Of a stretch of DNA of 44,709 nt, positions 29,092-38,077 are shown in pieces. How positions within the stretch are numbered: position 1 is the first letter of the stretch; each line of letters opens with the position of its first letter. The DNA is taken from NCBI GenBank assembly GCA_016109435.1, contig JAEILR010000013.1, positions 1 through 44,709 of the forward strand. Reading direction: 5' to 3'. Both the position numbers and the translations under genes were made by a program. The DNA is from Methanomassiliicoccus sp. (GTDB lineage: Archaea > Thermoplasmatota > Thermoplasmata > Methanomassiliicoccales > Methanomassiliicoccaceae). The notes beneath the pieces are model-generated. The model saw nothing but the letters and a program-made list of their open reading frames with translations, made no database searches and was not told where the DNA came from.

Positions 29092-29807
29092 CGTTCCCCT
29101 CCGTCGCGCCCCGCGAACTGCAGATCGTGAAGACGGGCATACAACCCGCCGGCGGCCAGGAGGTCCTCATGCCTTCCGATCTCTGCCACCCTGCCGTCGT
29201 CCATCACCACGATGCGGTCGGCGTTACGTATGGTCGACAGCCGGTGAGCGATGATGAAGGTGGTGCGGCCGGCCTTGAGACGTTCCAGCGCCGTCAGCAG
29301 CTCGGCCTCGGTCTGGGCGTCCAGAGCTGACGTGGGCTCATCGAGGATCAGGACCGGGGAGTCCCGCAGGAACGCCCTGGCGATGGCGAGTCGTTGCCTC
29401 TGGCCGCCGGAAAGGGTGGTCCCCCGCTCCCCGATGATGGTATCGTACCCTTTCGGCAATCCCTGTATGAACTCGTCCGCGCCCGCGGCCCGGGCGGCAT
29501 CGACCACTTCCTCCCTGGTGGCTTGCGGACGGCCATAGGATATGTTCTGTTCAACCGTCATCGGCAGGAGATAGGGGTCCTGGAGCACGCTGGAGACCTG
29601 CGATCGCAGGCCGGCCAGTTCTATGGAACGTGCGTCGATGCCGTCGAACAGCACCCGGCCTTCCCAGGGATCATAGAAGCGGGGGACCATGGACACCAGC
29701 GTGGTCTTCCCCGCCCCGGTCTGCCCGACGATGGCTATCGTCTCCCCCGGCCGGACGTCCAGGCTGACGTTCCGCAGGACCGGCCTCTCCGGTTCGTAGC
29801 CGAAGGT
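27953..29807. repeat. Near-identical 53-base stretch shared by the two ABC exporter genes
   Basis: Bases 27953-28005 and 29755-29807 match at 52 of 53 positions. They encode the ATPase segment around ERPVLRNVSLDVR in both proteins. The remainder of the two ATPase domains is also similar, but less so, which points to duplication followed by local conversion. Confidence 0.6.
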
Positions 29808-31016
29808 GAGGTTTTCCAGAGTGATGCGCGCACCCCTTCCGGCATGGCGAGGTGGCGGCGGCACCGCGTCCGGACGGTCGATGATGATCTCATCCGATTC
29901 CAGGAGTTCCAGCACCCGGTCCATGCTAGCCTCGGTGGTCTTGAACTTACCATAGGTGTTCAGCAGGCCGCGGAAGGCGCCGAACAGGGAGCCCAGGTAG
30001 GCCAGGAAGACGATGATGCTGCCGACCGACAGCGTTCCCTCCAGCACCCTCTGGGCGGCCATGAACAGAACCACGGCCGTCCCCAGGGTCACCGCCAGAC
30101 CTATCGCGAAAGCGTAAACGCTCCGGATCAGGGTATTGCGCAGCGAGACCTGCACCACCCCCGATGCCAGGTCCTGGAACTGCCTCTGATTATGATCTTC
30201 CAGGCCGAACGCCTGCACCAGAGGGATCGCGGTCAGGGTCTGGTGGACGAAGCTCATCAGGAGGGTCTCCGCCTGCCGGGTCCGCCTGTTCACCTGCCTC
30301 AGCCGCGGGCCGAAGAACACCGCGAACGCTCCCATTGCCAGGGCTACCAGGAAGGTCAGGAGGGTCAGGAAGGGGTCCATGCTCCAGGCCACCGCGCCCA
30401 CCATGACGATGGTGAGCACTTGCTGCCAGGGGGTGGCGATCAGGTCGATCATCGAATATACGCTGTAGGAATCGACCGATAAGCGTCCGAGGGAGTCCCC
30501 CACCCGGTTGCGATTATGGTATAGGAGCGATAGCCTCTCCAGGCGGTCGAACAGGTCCGTCTGCAGATCGTACACCGCCTTCTGGCCGGTGGAGGCCCAG
30601 ATCCAGTTCAGGGATACCGAGAGGAAGCTGCCCAAGGCGAAGAGGGCCAGGCTGGCAAGGCCGGCCAGGAGAACGAGGGTCGCGGGGTCCGGGGCCAGAC
30701 CAAGGAGCGTCAGCGAGGATGACAGCCAAGTGGGCAGCTCGGTCGTACCGAGGGCATAGTCCACCAGGATCTTCAGTGGCCAGGGTTGGAGCACCGCGGC
30801 CAGGGAGATAAGGGCGGTCAGGGCGAGAATGAGGACCAGCCGGGGCCAGTGTTGGAGAGGGTAGCGGACCAATCGCCGGTAGGTGTCGAGCAGCCCCTCG
30901 CCGTCGCCTCCTTTCCTGGCCTTAGGGGCGTCAGCGGCGATCCTGATCGAACGATGGTCCCGCCCATCGGACATGCCGCCGGACCAGCCCCGGCCGCCTC
31001 CACCCCTGACCGCCAT
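29088..31016 (-). CDS. ABC exporter half-transporter (MsbA-like), first gene of a pair
   Basis: This 642-residue protein has a glycine/arginine-rich N-terminal tail of about 50 residues, a six-helix exporter domain (about 55-360) and an ATPase domain with Walker A GQTGAGKT at 431-438, LSGGQ at 535-539, Walker B VLILDE at 555-560 and an H-loop His. Both members of the pair retain the catalytic glutamate, so neither site looks degenerate. The start could also be an ATG 14 codons later at 30974. The pair is transcribed together on the minus strand, downstream of the P-loop ATPase gene but 190 bases away, where a weak TATA-like CTAATATG (about 31145-31152) may act as promoter. Substrate is unknown. 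Confidence 0.93.
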   Translation of the reverse strand: MAVRGGGGRGWSGGMSDGRDHRSIRIAADAPKARKGGDGEGLLDTYRRLVRYPLQHWPRLVLILALTALISLAAVLQPWPLKILVDYALGTTELPTWLSSSLTLLGLAPDPATLVLLAGLASLALFALGSFLSVSLNWIWASTGQKAVYDLQTDLFDRLERLSLLYHNRNRVGDSLGRLSVDSYSVYSMIDLIATPWQQVLTIVMVGAVAWSMDPFLTLLTFLVALAMGAFAVFFGPRLRQVNRRTRQAETLLMSFVHQTLTAIPLVQAFGLEDHNQRQFQDLASGVVQVSLRNTLIRSVYAFAIGLAVTLGTAVVLFMAAQRVLEGTLSVGSIIVFLAYLGSLFGAFRGLLNTYGKFKTTEASMDRVLELLESDEIIIDRPDAVPPPPRHAGRGARITLENLTFGYEPERPVLRNVSLDVRPGETIAIVGQTGAGKTTLVSMVPRFYDPWEGRVLFDGIDARSIELAGLRSQVSSVLQDPYLLPMTVEQNISYGRPQATREEVVDAARAAGADEFIQGLPKGYDTIIGERGTTLSGGQRQRLAIARAFLRDSPVLILDEPTSALDAQTEAELLTALERLKAGRTTFIIAHRLSTIRNADRIVVMDDGRVAEIGRHEDLLAAGGLYARLHDLQFAGRDGGER

Positions 31017-31206
31017 CCTTCATCCCACGTTCCAGTTCGTTATCCCGTTCCAACCTCGTGCGTTCACCGGCGCACGGCGGCGGGGCCGCATGCTCGTCTC
31101 CCAGGCCGCCACCGGGTCTGGTGAGTATAGCGCCTTCAGGAACATATTAGATGGCCTCGAATCGGGCGATCGGGTCCGATCTTGCGTGCGCGATCATCGC
31201 GGAGCT

Positions 31207-33378
31207 TCAGCGGTCCAGCTTCGTCCCGCAGCCCGCGCAGAACGCGAATTGTGGCGATATCCTTTCCCCGCACTGCGCGCACGCCTCCCGGAGGTCCGCC
31301 TCGCAGCCGGCGCAGATGCAATGGTCCTCCTCCATCACCGCGCCGCAGAAGGGGCAGCTCCTCGCTCCCCCGACCTCGGCGGAACGCTTCAAAGCCATGG
31401 CCAGCAACGAAGCGAGGCGGGGGGTGGCGTCCTCGGCGGCGCGGCGCATGAGGTCCGCGCATCTGCGCTTCTCGTCCCCTTGTTCCGGCAGGGGGATCCC
31501 GCCCAGCACCGCGGCCGCCTCCAGAACCGCGATCTTCCTCCTCCGCTCGGGGAAATCCCCGCCCCCGTCAATGGCTGCCAGCAGCATGCCATGGACGTCC
31601 ACGTCCGCCCGGGACGTAGCGAACCATGTCGAGAGCGTCCCGGAGGCGTAGCTGGATATGTCCAGGAGGTCGTCCACGTCGAGGTGGCCGAGCATGCGGT
31701 TCAGCCGGTTCAACGAACGCAGCGAGGCAACGATGGGCTGCTCGGACGCGGCCATGGTGTTTGCGAGGAGATAAGCCTCCCATCCCACGTACCGATCGTA
31801 GAACTCGATCCCTTTCCCTTCGACCCGGACGATGCCGTACGCTTCCATCGCCCCGAGGTACCGGTCGGTCCCCAGTGACCGCTGTATGTCATAAGCGTCC
31901 AGGAGCCAGTCGATCACGTTCCTGGACACGATGGTACTGCCGTCCGAGGGCAGCACCCCAATTCGGGCCATCGCAAGCAGGGGCTGCACCGCCGGGAGGT
32001 TCTTTATGCTGATGTCCTCCCCGTACCTTATCCCCAGCTGGTTCAGCGCATCGCCCAGCTGGCGGTCCAGGAACGATGCGTCCGGCTCGACCGACCCAAC
32101 CCCCTGGGAGAACAGGCCCGGCAGGTTCTTGATGTTCCTGACCAAGTAGTACAGCCGGATGCGGCCGCTGCAATGGTCGTAGAGATCGACCATCGCCTTC
32201 TGTACCTTGTTCCGGGGAAGGTCCCCGATGTCCTCGACGTTCTCGACGATGAACGCTGAGGACTCGCGCACGAACTCGTCCCTGGAAGGCATGGATATCG
32301 GCCAGCGGATCACTCTCTCACCGTATCCGTCGAAGACCGGGGCGGGGTTCGGCTCCATGACCATGATGATGTGGAAGCCGTCCTTCTCCGACAGCTTCTC
32401 CAGTATCATGCGCACGGCCTGCCTCTTCACGTCCAGCGTCCATCCCGGCACTCCGCGTTCGATGTGGTCGATGCCCACGTACCATCTCCAGAAGGTCAGT
32501 TCCCCCGGCACCAGCCGGTCGAGGTTGGCGTTCTCCAAGAACTCTTGCAGCTCGTCCTCGAACTCCCGGAGGGAGAGCCTCTTCTCCGGCCCGTCGTCCG
32601 TGCGGAGGAAGGAGGAGATGGAGAGGTACACTTCCCGGTTGTGCTCCTCGATGATGGTGCCGATCGCTTCCTCCAGGTAGTTAAGGACGATGCCGTGTTC
32701 TCTTTCCCCTTCGCCGATGCCGCCCAGGAACGTGCCCCTGAGCGCGCCGGCCAGCCGGCGAGGGACCGCGCCCCTCTTTACATCGACCGGCGCGTCCCTC
32801 TCGTTGCCCGGATCGGCCCTGGCATCCTCGATCGCGCTGCCCAGGGTCTCCGAGAAACGGTCCAGGGCGGGACGGAACAGCTTACCGACCTCCTCGCTGT
32901 CGAACTTCGGGCCTATGACCGCCTCAACCTGGACCTGGACGACCAGGCGATCGGTCTGGAACATGGTCGAAGAACCGCCTAAAGAGATGCTCCGTGCGCT
33001 CCCCAGCTCCATCACCTCCCTTCCATCGAGACCGACCGTGCGCTCCTTCCTCTCCCCACCCTCGTCCCATTTGACCGTGACCGCCGCCCGGATCAGCGTC
33101 ACCGGCCGTTTCCTCACCCCCAGGAACCGGACGAACGCCTCCAGGTCCTCGAAGTAGAACGAATGCCCGGAGTCCGAGAGGTCCGCTCCGCCCGCCCCGC
33201 CGAGGTCGCGGAGGGCATGGAGCATCAGGGTGGTCTTGCCCATTCCTCCCGATCCATGTATGAGAACGCCGCGGCCGTCGCTCATCAGCTGCTTGCAGAG
33301 GCTTTTCTTCTCGGTCCTTCGCCCGAAGAGGTGTTCATGCCTCGCCAGCCCGGCGTCCAGGTCCCTAAGCGACCGCAT
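31207..33378 (-). CDS. Large P-loop (AAA/STAND-like) ATPase with C-terminal zinc ribbon
   Basis: This 723-residue protein begins with a segment (HLFGRRTEKKSL) typical of AAA_16/STAND ATPases, then Walker A GSGGMGKTT at residues 42-50. A likely Walker B is YVGIDHIE near 299-306, and an IIMVMEPNPAP strand follows as a sensor-like element. The middle (about 370-660) is mostly helical and of no known family. The C-terminus has a double zinc-ribbon with CPFCG, CAGC, CAQCG and CAGCG (about 674-717). STAND ATPases act as signalling switches, but this one lacks recognisable sensor repeats or effector. It overlaps the GTPase gene by 14 bases and GGAGG-type sequence precedes its ATG, so the two are co-expressed. 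Exact role unknown. Confidence 0.82.
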   Translation of the reverse strand: MRSLRDLDAGLARHEHLFGRRTEKKSLCKQLMSDGRGVLIHGSGGMGKTTLMLHALRDLGGAGGADLSDSGHSFYFEDLEAFVRFLGVRKRPVTLIRAAVTVKWDEGGERKERTVGLDGREVMELGSARSISLGGSSTMFQTDRLVVQVQVEAVIGPKFDSEEVGKLFRPALDRFSETLGSAIEDARADPGNERDAPVDVKRGAVPRRLAGALRGTFLGGIGEGEREHGIVLNYLEEAIGTIIEEHNREVYLSISSFLRTDDGPEKRLSLREFEDELQEFLENANLDRLVPGELTFWRWYVGIDHIERGVPGWTLDVKRQAVRMILEKLSEKDGFHIIMVMEPNPAPVFDGYGERVIRWPISMPSRDEFVRESSAFIVENVEDIGDLPRNKVQKAMVDLYDHCSGRIRLYYLVRNIKNLPGLFSQGVGSVEPDASFLDRQLGDALNQLGIRYGEDISIKNLPAVQPLLAMARIGVLPSDGSTIVSRNVIDWLLDAYDIQRSLGTDRYLGAMEAYGIVRVEGKGIEFYDRYVGWEAYLLANTMAASEQPIVASLRSLNRLNRMLGHLDVDDLLDISSYASGTLSTWFATSRADVDVHGMLLAAIDGGGDFPERRRKIAVLEAAAVLGGIPLPEQGDEKRRCADLMRRAAEDATPRLASLLAMALKRSAEVGGARSCPFCGAVMEEDHCICAGCEADLREACAQCGERISPQFAFCAGCGTKLDR

Positions 33379-35200
33379 CTCCCTCCATCTCCCCGCTCAG
33401 GAATGTCCTCAGGCTCCGGAGGAGCGCCCGAGCCGACGGCTCCGCGTTCGAACCGGACGACAGGTAGCGATCGATCCAGTTCACCGTGGCGCGGAAGTAG
33501 GCCTCCTGGCCGCCATCGGCGTTCAGGTCGTACACCTCCCGCTTGAACCGACCGGCCTCCTCCGGTGGAAGCAGGCCGGCGATGATCCCCTGGTTGATGC
33601 CCGCGCGGACGGTGACGAACGCGTTCTTCCAGTCCCGGTCGGAGAGGCCGAAGACCGAGGCCAGGAACCGATCGGATATCTCCTTGCTGTCGTCGTTCAG
33701 GGTGGATGCGAAGCCGAGGCTCTCCCCCGACAGCCCCTCGTGCCGTTCCAGGACCGCCCGGAACCTTCGCTCATGCTCTACAGAGAACCGCTCGGTCGTT
33801 CCATCCCTCGCTGCGATGTCCGATTTGTTGAGCAGCAGGAACACCTTGTTCGGCCGCTCCAGATCGAAGTAGGCGAGGTCCTCGACCTCGTCCAGGAACC
33901 GGGAGAGGACATCCTCAAAGGCCTGGGGGTCCCTAGACGCATCGTACCCCGGCCCGTAGGACCATACGAACAGGAGGTTGTAGTCCACCGGGCGGTCGAT
34001 GAACGTCTTGCGCTTCAGCTCGCGGACGGACACCGTGAGCTGCTGGCCCAGGAGCCGGTAGTTCTCCGAGCCCGCGGTGTCCATCCAGCACAACGTGAGC
34101 TTCTTCCTCCCGCCGAACAGGGGGATGGTGATGTCCCGGAAGATGTGGCCGACGACGAAAGCGGTGCTCTTGGGGTCGATGTCCTCGTTCAGGGAGCGAT
34201 TGTCCGGATCGTCCCGGAGGAGATCATAACATCGGCGCAGGAAGGTGGTCTTGCCCGATCCGCCCATCCCCACCACCACCAGGGCGGCGAGGTCCAGGTC
34301 CCGAGCCCGGTCGAACCTGGCGGCCAAGGCCCGGTAGTCGGAGAAGGAGGGGAGGAAGGAGAGGATGAAGTCGCCTCTCAGCTTCAGCTGGACGTTGTTC
34401 TTCCCCTTGATCGGCTCCAGTTCCACGGCATCGATGACGGAGCGGATGCAACACGCGCGCCGAACGATATTACGGTGGATCTCCTTCATCCGGCCGTCCA
34501 TGCCCTCCTCCCATCCCTTTAACGCCCTGGCTGCCTTCAGCTCGGAAGTGCCCATTTCGACCTCCAGAGCCGCCGTTCCCATTAGCAGATCGATGAGCCA
34601 GGTCAGGGGCACGATGCGCTTCTCCAGGAAGGGGTCACGGGGCAGGGGGCCGTTCCTCGACCGCCACACCGCCTCCGGGAGATCGGCCATCGTCGGAGAG
34701 ATACGGAGGCAGGCCCACTCGACCTCCGCACGGCCGTCCAGTCCGGAGGGGCGCCAGTTGTCCAAGAGCTTCTCGACCCTGCCTCCCGAGGCGCGCTCGT
34801 AGATATGGCGCTTGAGGATGTTGGTCATCTGCCCGAACTCGGTGCTCTCCATGAGGACGGCCCTGGCCACTTCGTATAGGTACTTGTCACGGTCGAACCG
34901 TTCGATCGCATCCAGCTCTCGATCGATCCTCGTGATCTCCCTGGCGGCGTCCGAACCGCCGCTCTTCGCACCATCGATGCCGGGGGCCCTACCTCGCTCC
35001 CATCCTCTCCGAGCGGTTCGCAAGCCCTCCTCGGCCAAGGAGAGGGCGAGATCGGCATATGCGGAGAGGAGGTCCGCTCCCAGGAGGAGCTTGGCCCTCT
35101 GCTTCCCGACGGCGTAGGTCAGCGCCCCATCGGAGTTCCAGGAGAGAGCCCCGTCCCTCACGCTGGCCGTCTGGATGGAAGTCTCCGTCACCCCACTCAC
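33365..35200 (-). CDS. Large protein with a Ras-like GTPase domain
   Basis: This 611-residue protein has an N-terminal helical region of 300 residues with no known family, then a GTPase domain: G1 loop GMGGSGKTT at 311-319, G3 DTAGSE at 374-379, G4 NKSD at 458-461 and a possible G5 at STLND (499-503). The last 100 residues are helical. The G3 and G4 motifs set it apart from a plain ATPase and resemble small Ras-like and Roc-type GTPases; the size is far above the usual 170-200 residues. The start is GTG at 35200; a GTG at 35191 is an alternative. TATA-like sequences at about 35211-35232 lie upstream. It forms an operon with the P-loop ATPase gene by a 14-base overlap and diverges from the one-TM gene. 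Confidence 0.82.
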   Translation of the reverse strand: MSGVTETSIQTASVRDGALSWNSDGALTYAVGKQRAKLLLGADLLSAYADLALSLAEEGLRTARRGWERGRAPGIDGAKSGGSDAAREITRIDRELDAIERFDRDKYLYEVARAVLMESTEFGQMTNILKRHIYERASGGRVEKLLDNWRPSGLDGRAEVEWACLRISPTMADLPEAVWRSRNGPLPRDPFLEKRIVPLTWLIDLLMGTAALEVEMGTSELKAARALKGWEEGMDGRMKEIHRNIVRRACCIRSVIDAVELEPIKGKNNVQLKLRGDFILSFLPSFSDYRALAARFDRARDLDLAALVVVGMGGSGKTTFLRRCYDLLRDDPDNRSLNEDIDPKSTAFVVGHIFRDITIPLFGGRKKLTLCWMDTAGSENYRLLGQQLTVSVRELKRKTFIDRPVDYNLLFVWSYGPGYDASRDPQAFEDVLSRFLDEVEDLAYFDLERPNKVFLLLNKSDIAARDGTTERFSVEHERRFRAVLERHEGLSGESLGFASTLNDDSKEISDRFLASVFGLSDRDWKNAFVTVRAGINQGIIAGLLPPEEAGRFKREVYDLNADGGQEAYFRATVNWIDRYLSSGSNAEPSARALLRSLRTFLSGEMEGDAVA

Positions 35201-35464
35201 CCCTGAAACTTATATGATGCGAAGATAAAATAGATCCGTATCGCTGACGGCCGGCCGCGCCTTTGGGGGTTGATGAACAGGTTCGGTCGAATTGATGACG
35301 GCCCTTCTGTCGTTTCGGGACGATACTACCGGTCGAAGGGGCCACCCTGCGAGCTGGACATGACCGTCGGACCAGGACCGCCGCTGGCTGGGGCTTGGCG
35401 GCGGCCATGAATGCCGGGGAACATTTATTTCATGAGGCGGCATATTCTATTGAACGGTGAGGGC
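35201..35464. promoter_or_regulatory. Divergent promoter region of the GTPase/ATPase and zinc-ribbon operons
   Basis: On the minus strand TATA-like CATATAAG (about 35211-35218) and CTATTTTATC (about 35223-35232) lie before the GTPase gene. On the plus strand ACATTTATTT (35421-35430) would start a transcript near 35452. No gene is visible between them. Confidence 0.5.
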
Positions 35465-35887
35465 GTGGCTCTGGAAGACGACCTGTTGGTTCCGTTGATC
35501 CTGATCGGCCTAGCCCTGCTCATCGTGGCCGCCACCGCCGCCTACGCGATCTGGGATGCTAGGAAGAACCGCCCCCGGGCGGAACGGGGGATGGCTCACC
35601 TCTCCAACAGCCTGAAGCTACTGCCCTACTTCGCAAGGGGTGAGTTCTCCGTCCTGCTGGACGAATCCGGCGACCTGTTCAGGAAGAAAAGGTACCGCGA
35701 TTGCATCGCGCTTACCGCCAAGGCCGCCGACGATCTCGATCAGTTGTTGACGGTCGTCCGAGATGGGCGGGCGGAGCTGGACTCCATCGAGTCGAAGATC
35801 GAGGCGGCCCGGGCCCGCGGGCTGACCATCGACCGGGAGGCCATCGGCCTCGACGGCGCCAAGAAGTTCTGGGGGGTGGGGGAGTGA
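35465..35887 (+). CDS. One-TM protein of the GTPase-associated operon
   Basis: This protein of about 140 residues has one membrane helix at residues 8-29 (LVPLILIGLALLIVAATAAY) preceded by acidic residues and followed by a basic stretch, so the rest is probably cytoplasmic. The cytoplasmic part is helical with a TPR-like segment (RGEFSVLLDESGDLFRKKRYRDCIALTAKA) and a coiled region. No family is recognised. The frame opens at an ATG at 35411, but GTG 35465 is preferred because GGTGA lies four bases before it and the TATA-like element at 35421-35430 excludes earlier starts. It overlaps the zinc-ribbon gene by four bases, and could anchor that partner, and perhaps the GTPase/ATPase, at the membrane; this is inference. 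Confidence 0.7.
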   Translation: MALEDDLLVPLILIGLALLIVAATAAYAIWDARKNRPRAERGMAHLSNSLKLLPYFARGEFSVLLDESGDLFRKKRYRDCIALTAKAADDLDQLLTVVRDGRAELDSIESKIEAARARGLTIDREAIGLDGAKKFWGVGE

Positions 35888-36534
35888 GCTCCTCCATCAC
35901 GCTCGCCCGGGAGCTGCTGGCCCGGACCAGGAACATCAGCGCCAGCCTCGACGCCATCGTGGAGCCGCATCTACGTATCATCAAGCTAAAGAACGATCTG
36001 TCATTGGAGCCGTTCACCGGCCTTGCCCTGTCCAGGAAGAGACTCATGTTCGAACTGGACTGGATCGAGAGCCTCCTCTCCCAGGGGATGGCGGCCGAGG
36101 CCTGGAGCGCGATCAACGCCTACGAGGGCAGGCTGGCGCTGCTGGCCCCCTCGCTTCAGCGCCTGGTCAACGCCCGCGACCGCATGACCCTGGAAACCCA
36201 GATGGATATCGAAGAAAGGATCATGGGCAATGATCTCACCAGGGCGGAGTGCGCTCTCAGGGCCCTCGAGAGCGATAGGGGGGCGAAGGCGGCCGTTCCA
36301 GCGGTCCCTGCGCCCGTCGCTGAGGACCTTCGTTCCTGCGGACTGTGCGGCCGGAGCGTAAGGACTGACGCCCGATTATGCCCTTACTGCGGGTGGGATC
36401 CTGAAGCGCGATCGGCCGATTGCCCCTACTGCGGCAGCACGGTCCTGATGTCGTTCCGCTCCTGCCCGTCCTGCGGGAAGAAAGTGTTCCCTGCGGCCGG
36501 CGAGGGTCGGCTGGTCACCTCGCTCATCTGCTAG
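35884..36534 (+). CDS. Helical protein with a C-terminal double zinc ribbon
   Basis: This 216-residue protein has a helical domain (about 1-130) with repeated charged heptads, an Ala/Pro-rich linker (about 134-148) and a double zinc ribbon with Cys pairs at 152/155, 166/169, 180/183 and 194/197. No known family covers the helical part. The GTG at 35884 overlaps the upstream stop (GTGA) and has GGGGTGG before it; a longer open frame starting at 35701 lies inside the upstream gene and is not coding there. The zinc-ribbon tail is similar in layout to that of the ATPase encoded on the other strand, suggesting shared binding partners or assembly. Confidence 0.78.
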   Translation: MSSSITLARELLARTRNISASLDAIVEPHLRIIKLKNDLSLEPFTGLALSRKRLMFELDWIESLLSQGMAAEAWSAINAYEGRLALLAPSLQRLVNARDRMTLETQMDIEERIMGNDLTRAECALRALESDRGAKAAVPAVPAPVAEDLRSCGLCGRSVRTDARLCPYCGWDPEARSADCPYCGSTVLMSFRSCPSCGKKVFPAAGEGRLVTSLIC

Positions 36535-36695
36535 AAGCGCAGAAGGCGAGGACGGCTTCTATTTTCCTTATGCCCCCCGGACCCCTACTGTCAATGGGCT
36601 TAGACACCAGCGCGAAGGGCCGGCACGACGGAGGGTAACGACCTATCCGCCGTCGGCCTTCGCTCTGTTAACGAATCGATACGGGGGAAACCAGA

Positions 36696-37940
36696 ATGAA
36701 CGGAAAGACGATGATAATGGCGATGGGGGTCGCCGCGGTGCTACTGTTCGCCGGCCTGGCGGCCGCGTTCGGCAGCACAACGATCCAAGACCTCTTAAAC
36801 ACCAATGACGGAGAGAGAACACTTGATAATGCTGATGATTCAAGCGATGAAACAGGTCCATCGGCCAACACTAATGATGAGGACACGAACACCGAGCCTG
36901 TCGTGAATGACCTCACTGAACCAGTACGGACGCCCAATCTCTTACCGACGCCGGCGCCCATACCGACGCCTACTCCAACGCCGACGCCAGCGCCGGTGGT
37001 GGAGGGTGAGCCTCGCCTGTGGATGGAATACACCACCAACTGGGGCGGGGACGCGATCCAGTATGGGATGCCTTCCCCCTACTCGAACCGGTTCACCATC
37101 GAGACCAACGAGTACGGTCGGGACCAGCCCAGTGGTTCCTACGATATCACTCACTTCATCCATATCAGTGATGTGAAGCCCCGCAGCGGCAACATAGGGG
37201 ACCCTGAGGGCACTGTGGAGATCAGGACCCATAACCCGAACTCCCAGGTTTCCAGACTGGTGAACCTGTACGACGATGGCCAGGGAGGCTGCTACGGCAT
37301 CCTGGTGGACACCTTCGCCACCTGGGACTACACCTGGACCTATGAGAACGGAAAGACCGCTATGTTCACCCAGACGTTCTCCATCAACATCACCAAACTG
37401 GGCACCCATACCATAGATGTGTATGCCATCCACGACCATGGCGACGGCACATACAAGGAGGTCAGCAACCACCTGACCAGGACGTTCACCACCAACGGGA
37501 ACAGTGTGATGGACCCGAAAATAACCGACCGCCTGGGCAATTACCCTTCCACGAGCTATATCAGGAACTCGCCGGTGGACTTCAGGGTCACGGTGCAGCG
37601 GGGGACATATGAGTCGAACATCCACGGTCAGCTGCCGTACGCCTATTCCCACAATGTGAAGGCGCAACTGTTCATCGAGGGGACCAGCGGGTACTCCCTG
37701 AGCATGAACGGAAACGTGCTCAGCGGAGTTAGCACGACACAGATGATCTGGGGCACGACCTATGTCGGGACGATGTTCGAGCTCGGGGATCTGAACGCAG
37801 GCACCCTTAGCAGCGCGATCTACGACCTGACGATCACGCTGACCGACGGCAACAGCCACCAAGTTATCGTGGTGGTGACCGATGTTCCGAGCGGACAGAT
37901 GGTGGGGTCTGAATCGGTCGGTTTCTACCTCAGGAGATGA
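36696..37940 (+). CDS. Secreted protein with acidic stalk and Pro/Thr linker
   Basis: This 414-residue protein has an N-terminal hydrophobic segment (MIMAMGVAAVLLFAGLAAAFG) acting as signal peptide or anchor, an acidic Asn/Asp/Thr-rich stretch (about 28-75), a Pro/Thr linker (PTPAPIPTPTPTPTPAP, about 85-101) and a C-terminal beta-rich region of 300 residues that probably forms Ig-like or other beta-sandwich domains. No catalytic motif is visible. The stalk-and-linker arrangement is common in archaeal surface proteins that hold a domain away from the membrane. GGGGGAAA lies before the ATG. It is followed by a strong hairpin-plus-T-run terminator and appears monocistronic. Confidence 0.83.
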   Translation: MNGKTMIMAMGVAAVLLFAGLAAAFGSTTIQDLLNTNDGERTLDNADDSSDETGPSANTNDEDTNTEPVVNDLTEPVRTPNLLPTPAPIPTPTPTPTPAPVVEGEPRLWMEYTTNWGGDAIQYGMPSPYSNRFTIETNEYGRDQPSGSYDITHFIHISDVKPRSGNIGDPEGTVEIRTHNPNSQVSRLVNLYDDGQGGCYGILVDTFATWDYTWTYENGKTAMFTQTFSINITKLGTHTIDVYAIHDHGDGTYKEVSNHLTRTFTTNGNSVMDPKITDRLGNYPSTSYIRNSPVDFRVTVQRGTYESNIHGQLPYAYSHNVKAQLFIEGTSGYSLSMNGNVLSGVSTTQMIWGTTYVGTMFELGDLNAGTLSSAIYDLTITLTDGNSHQVIVVVTDVPSGQMVGSESVGFYLRR

Positions 37941-37960
37941 TGGCCCCAGCCGGCAGTTGA

Positions 37961-38011
37961 GATTGAAGGGGTCCCAGTGTGGGGGGCGGGGCCCTTCAAT
38001 CCTTTTTTTTT
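37961..38011 (+). terminator. Hairpin terminator with T9 tail
   Basis: GATTGAAGGG (37961-37970) and CCCTTCAATC (37992-38001) are perfect 10-base arms around a G-rich loop, followed by T9 at 38003-38011. It starts 21 bases after the stop of the secreted-protein gene and has the form of a bacterial intrinsic terminator, which is uncommon in archaea. Confidence 0.75.
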
Positions 38012-38077
38012 CTACTTCTCAAAGAAATTATTCTAGATCCCATGTGGGCTGGCAGTTTTGAGCCACATGCATGCTCT

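Noticed and set aside
36533..36570. AGAAGC/GCTTCT hairpin followed by ATTTTCCTT after the zinc-ribbon gene
   Set aside because: The stem is only six bases with a long loop and the T-run is short, so it is too weak to list as a terminator.
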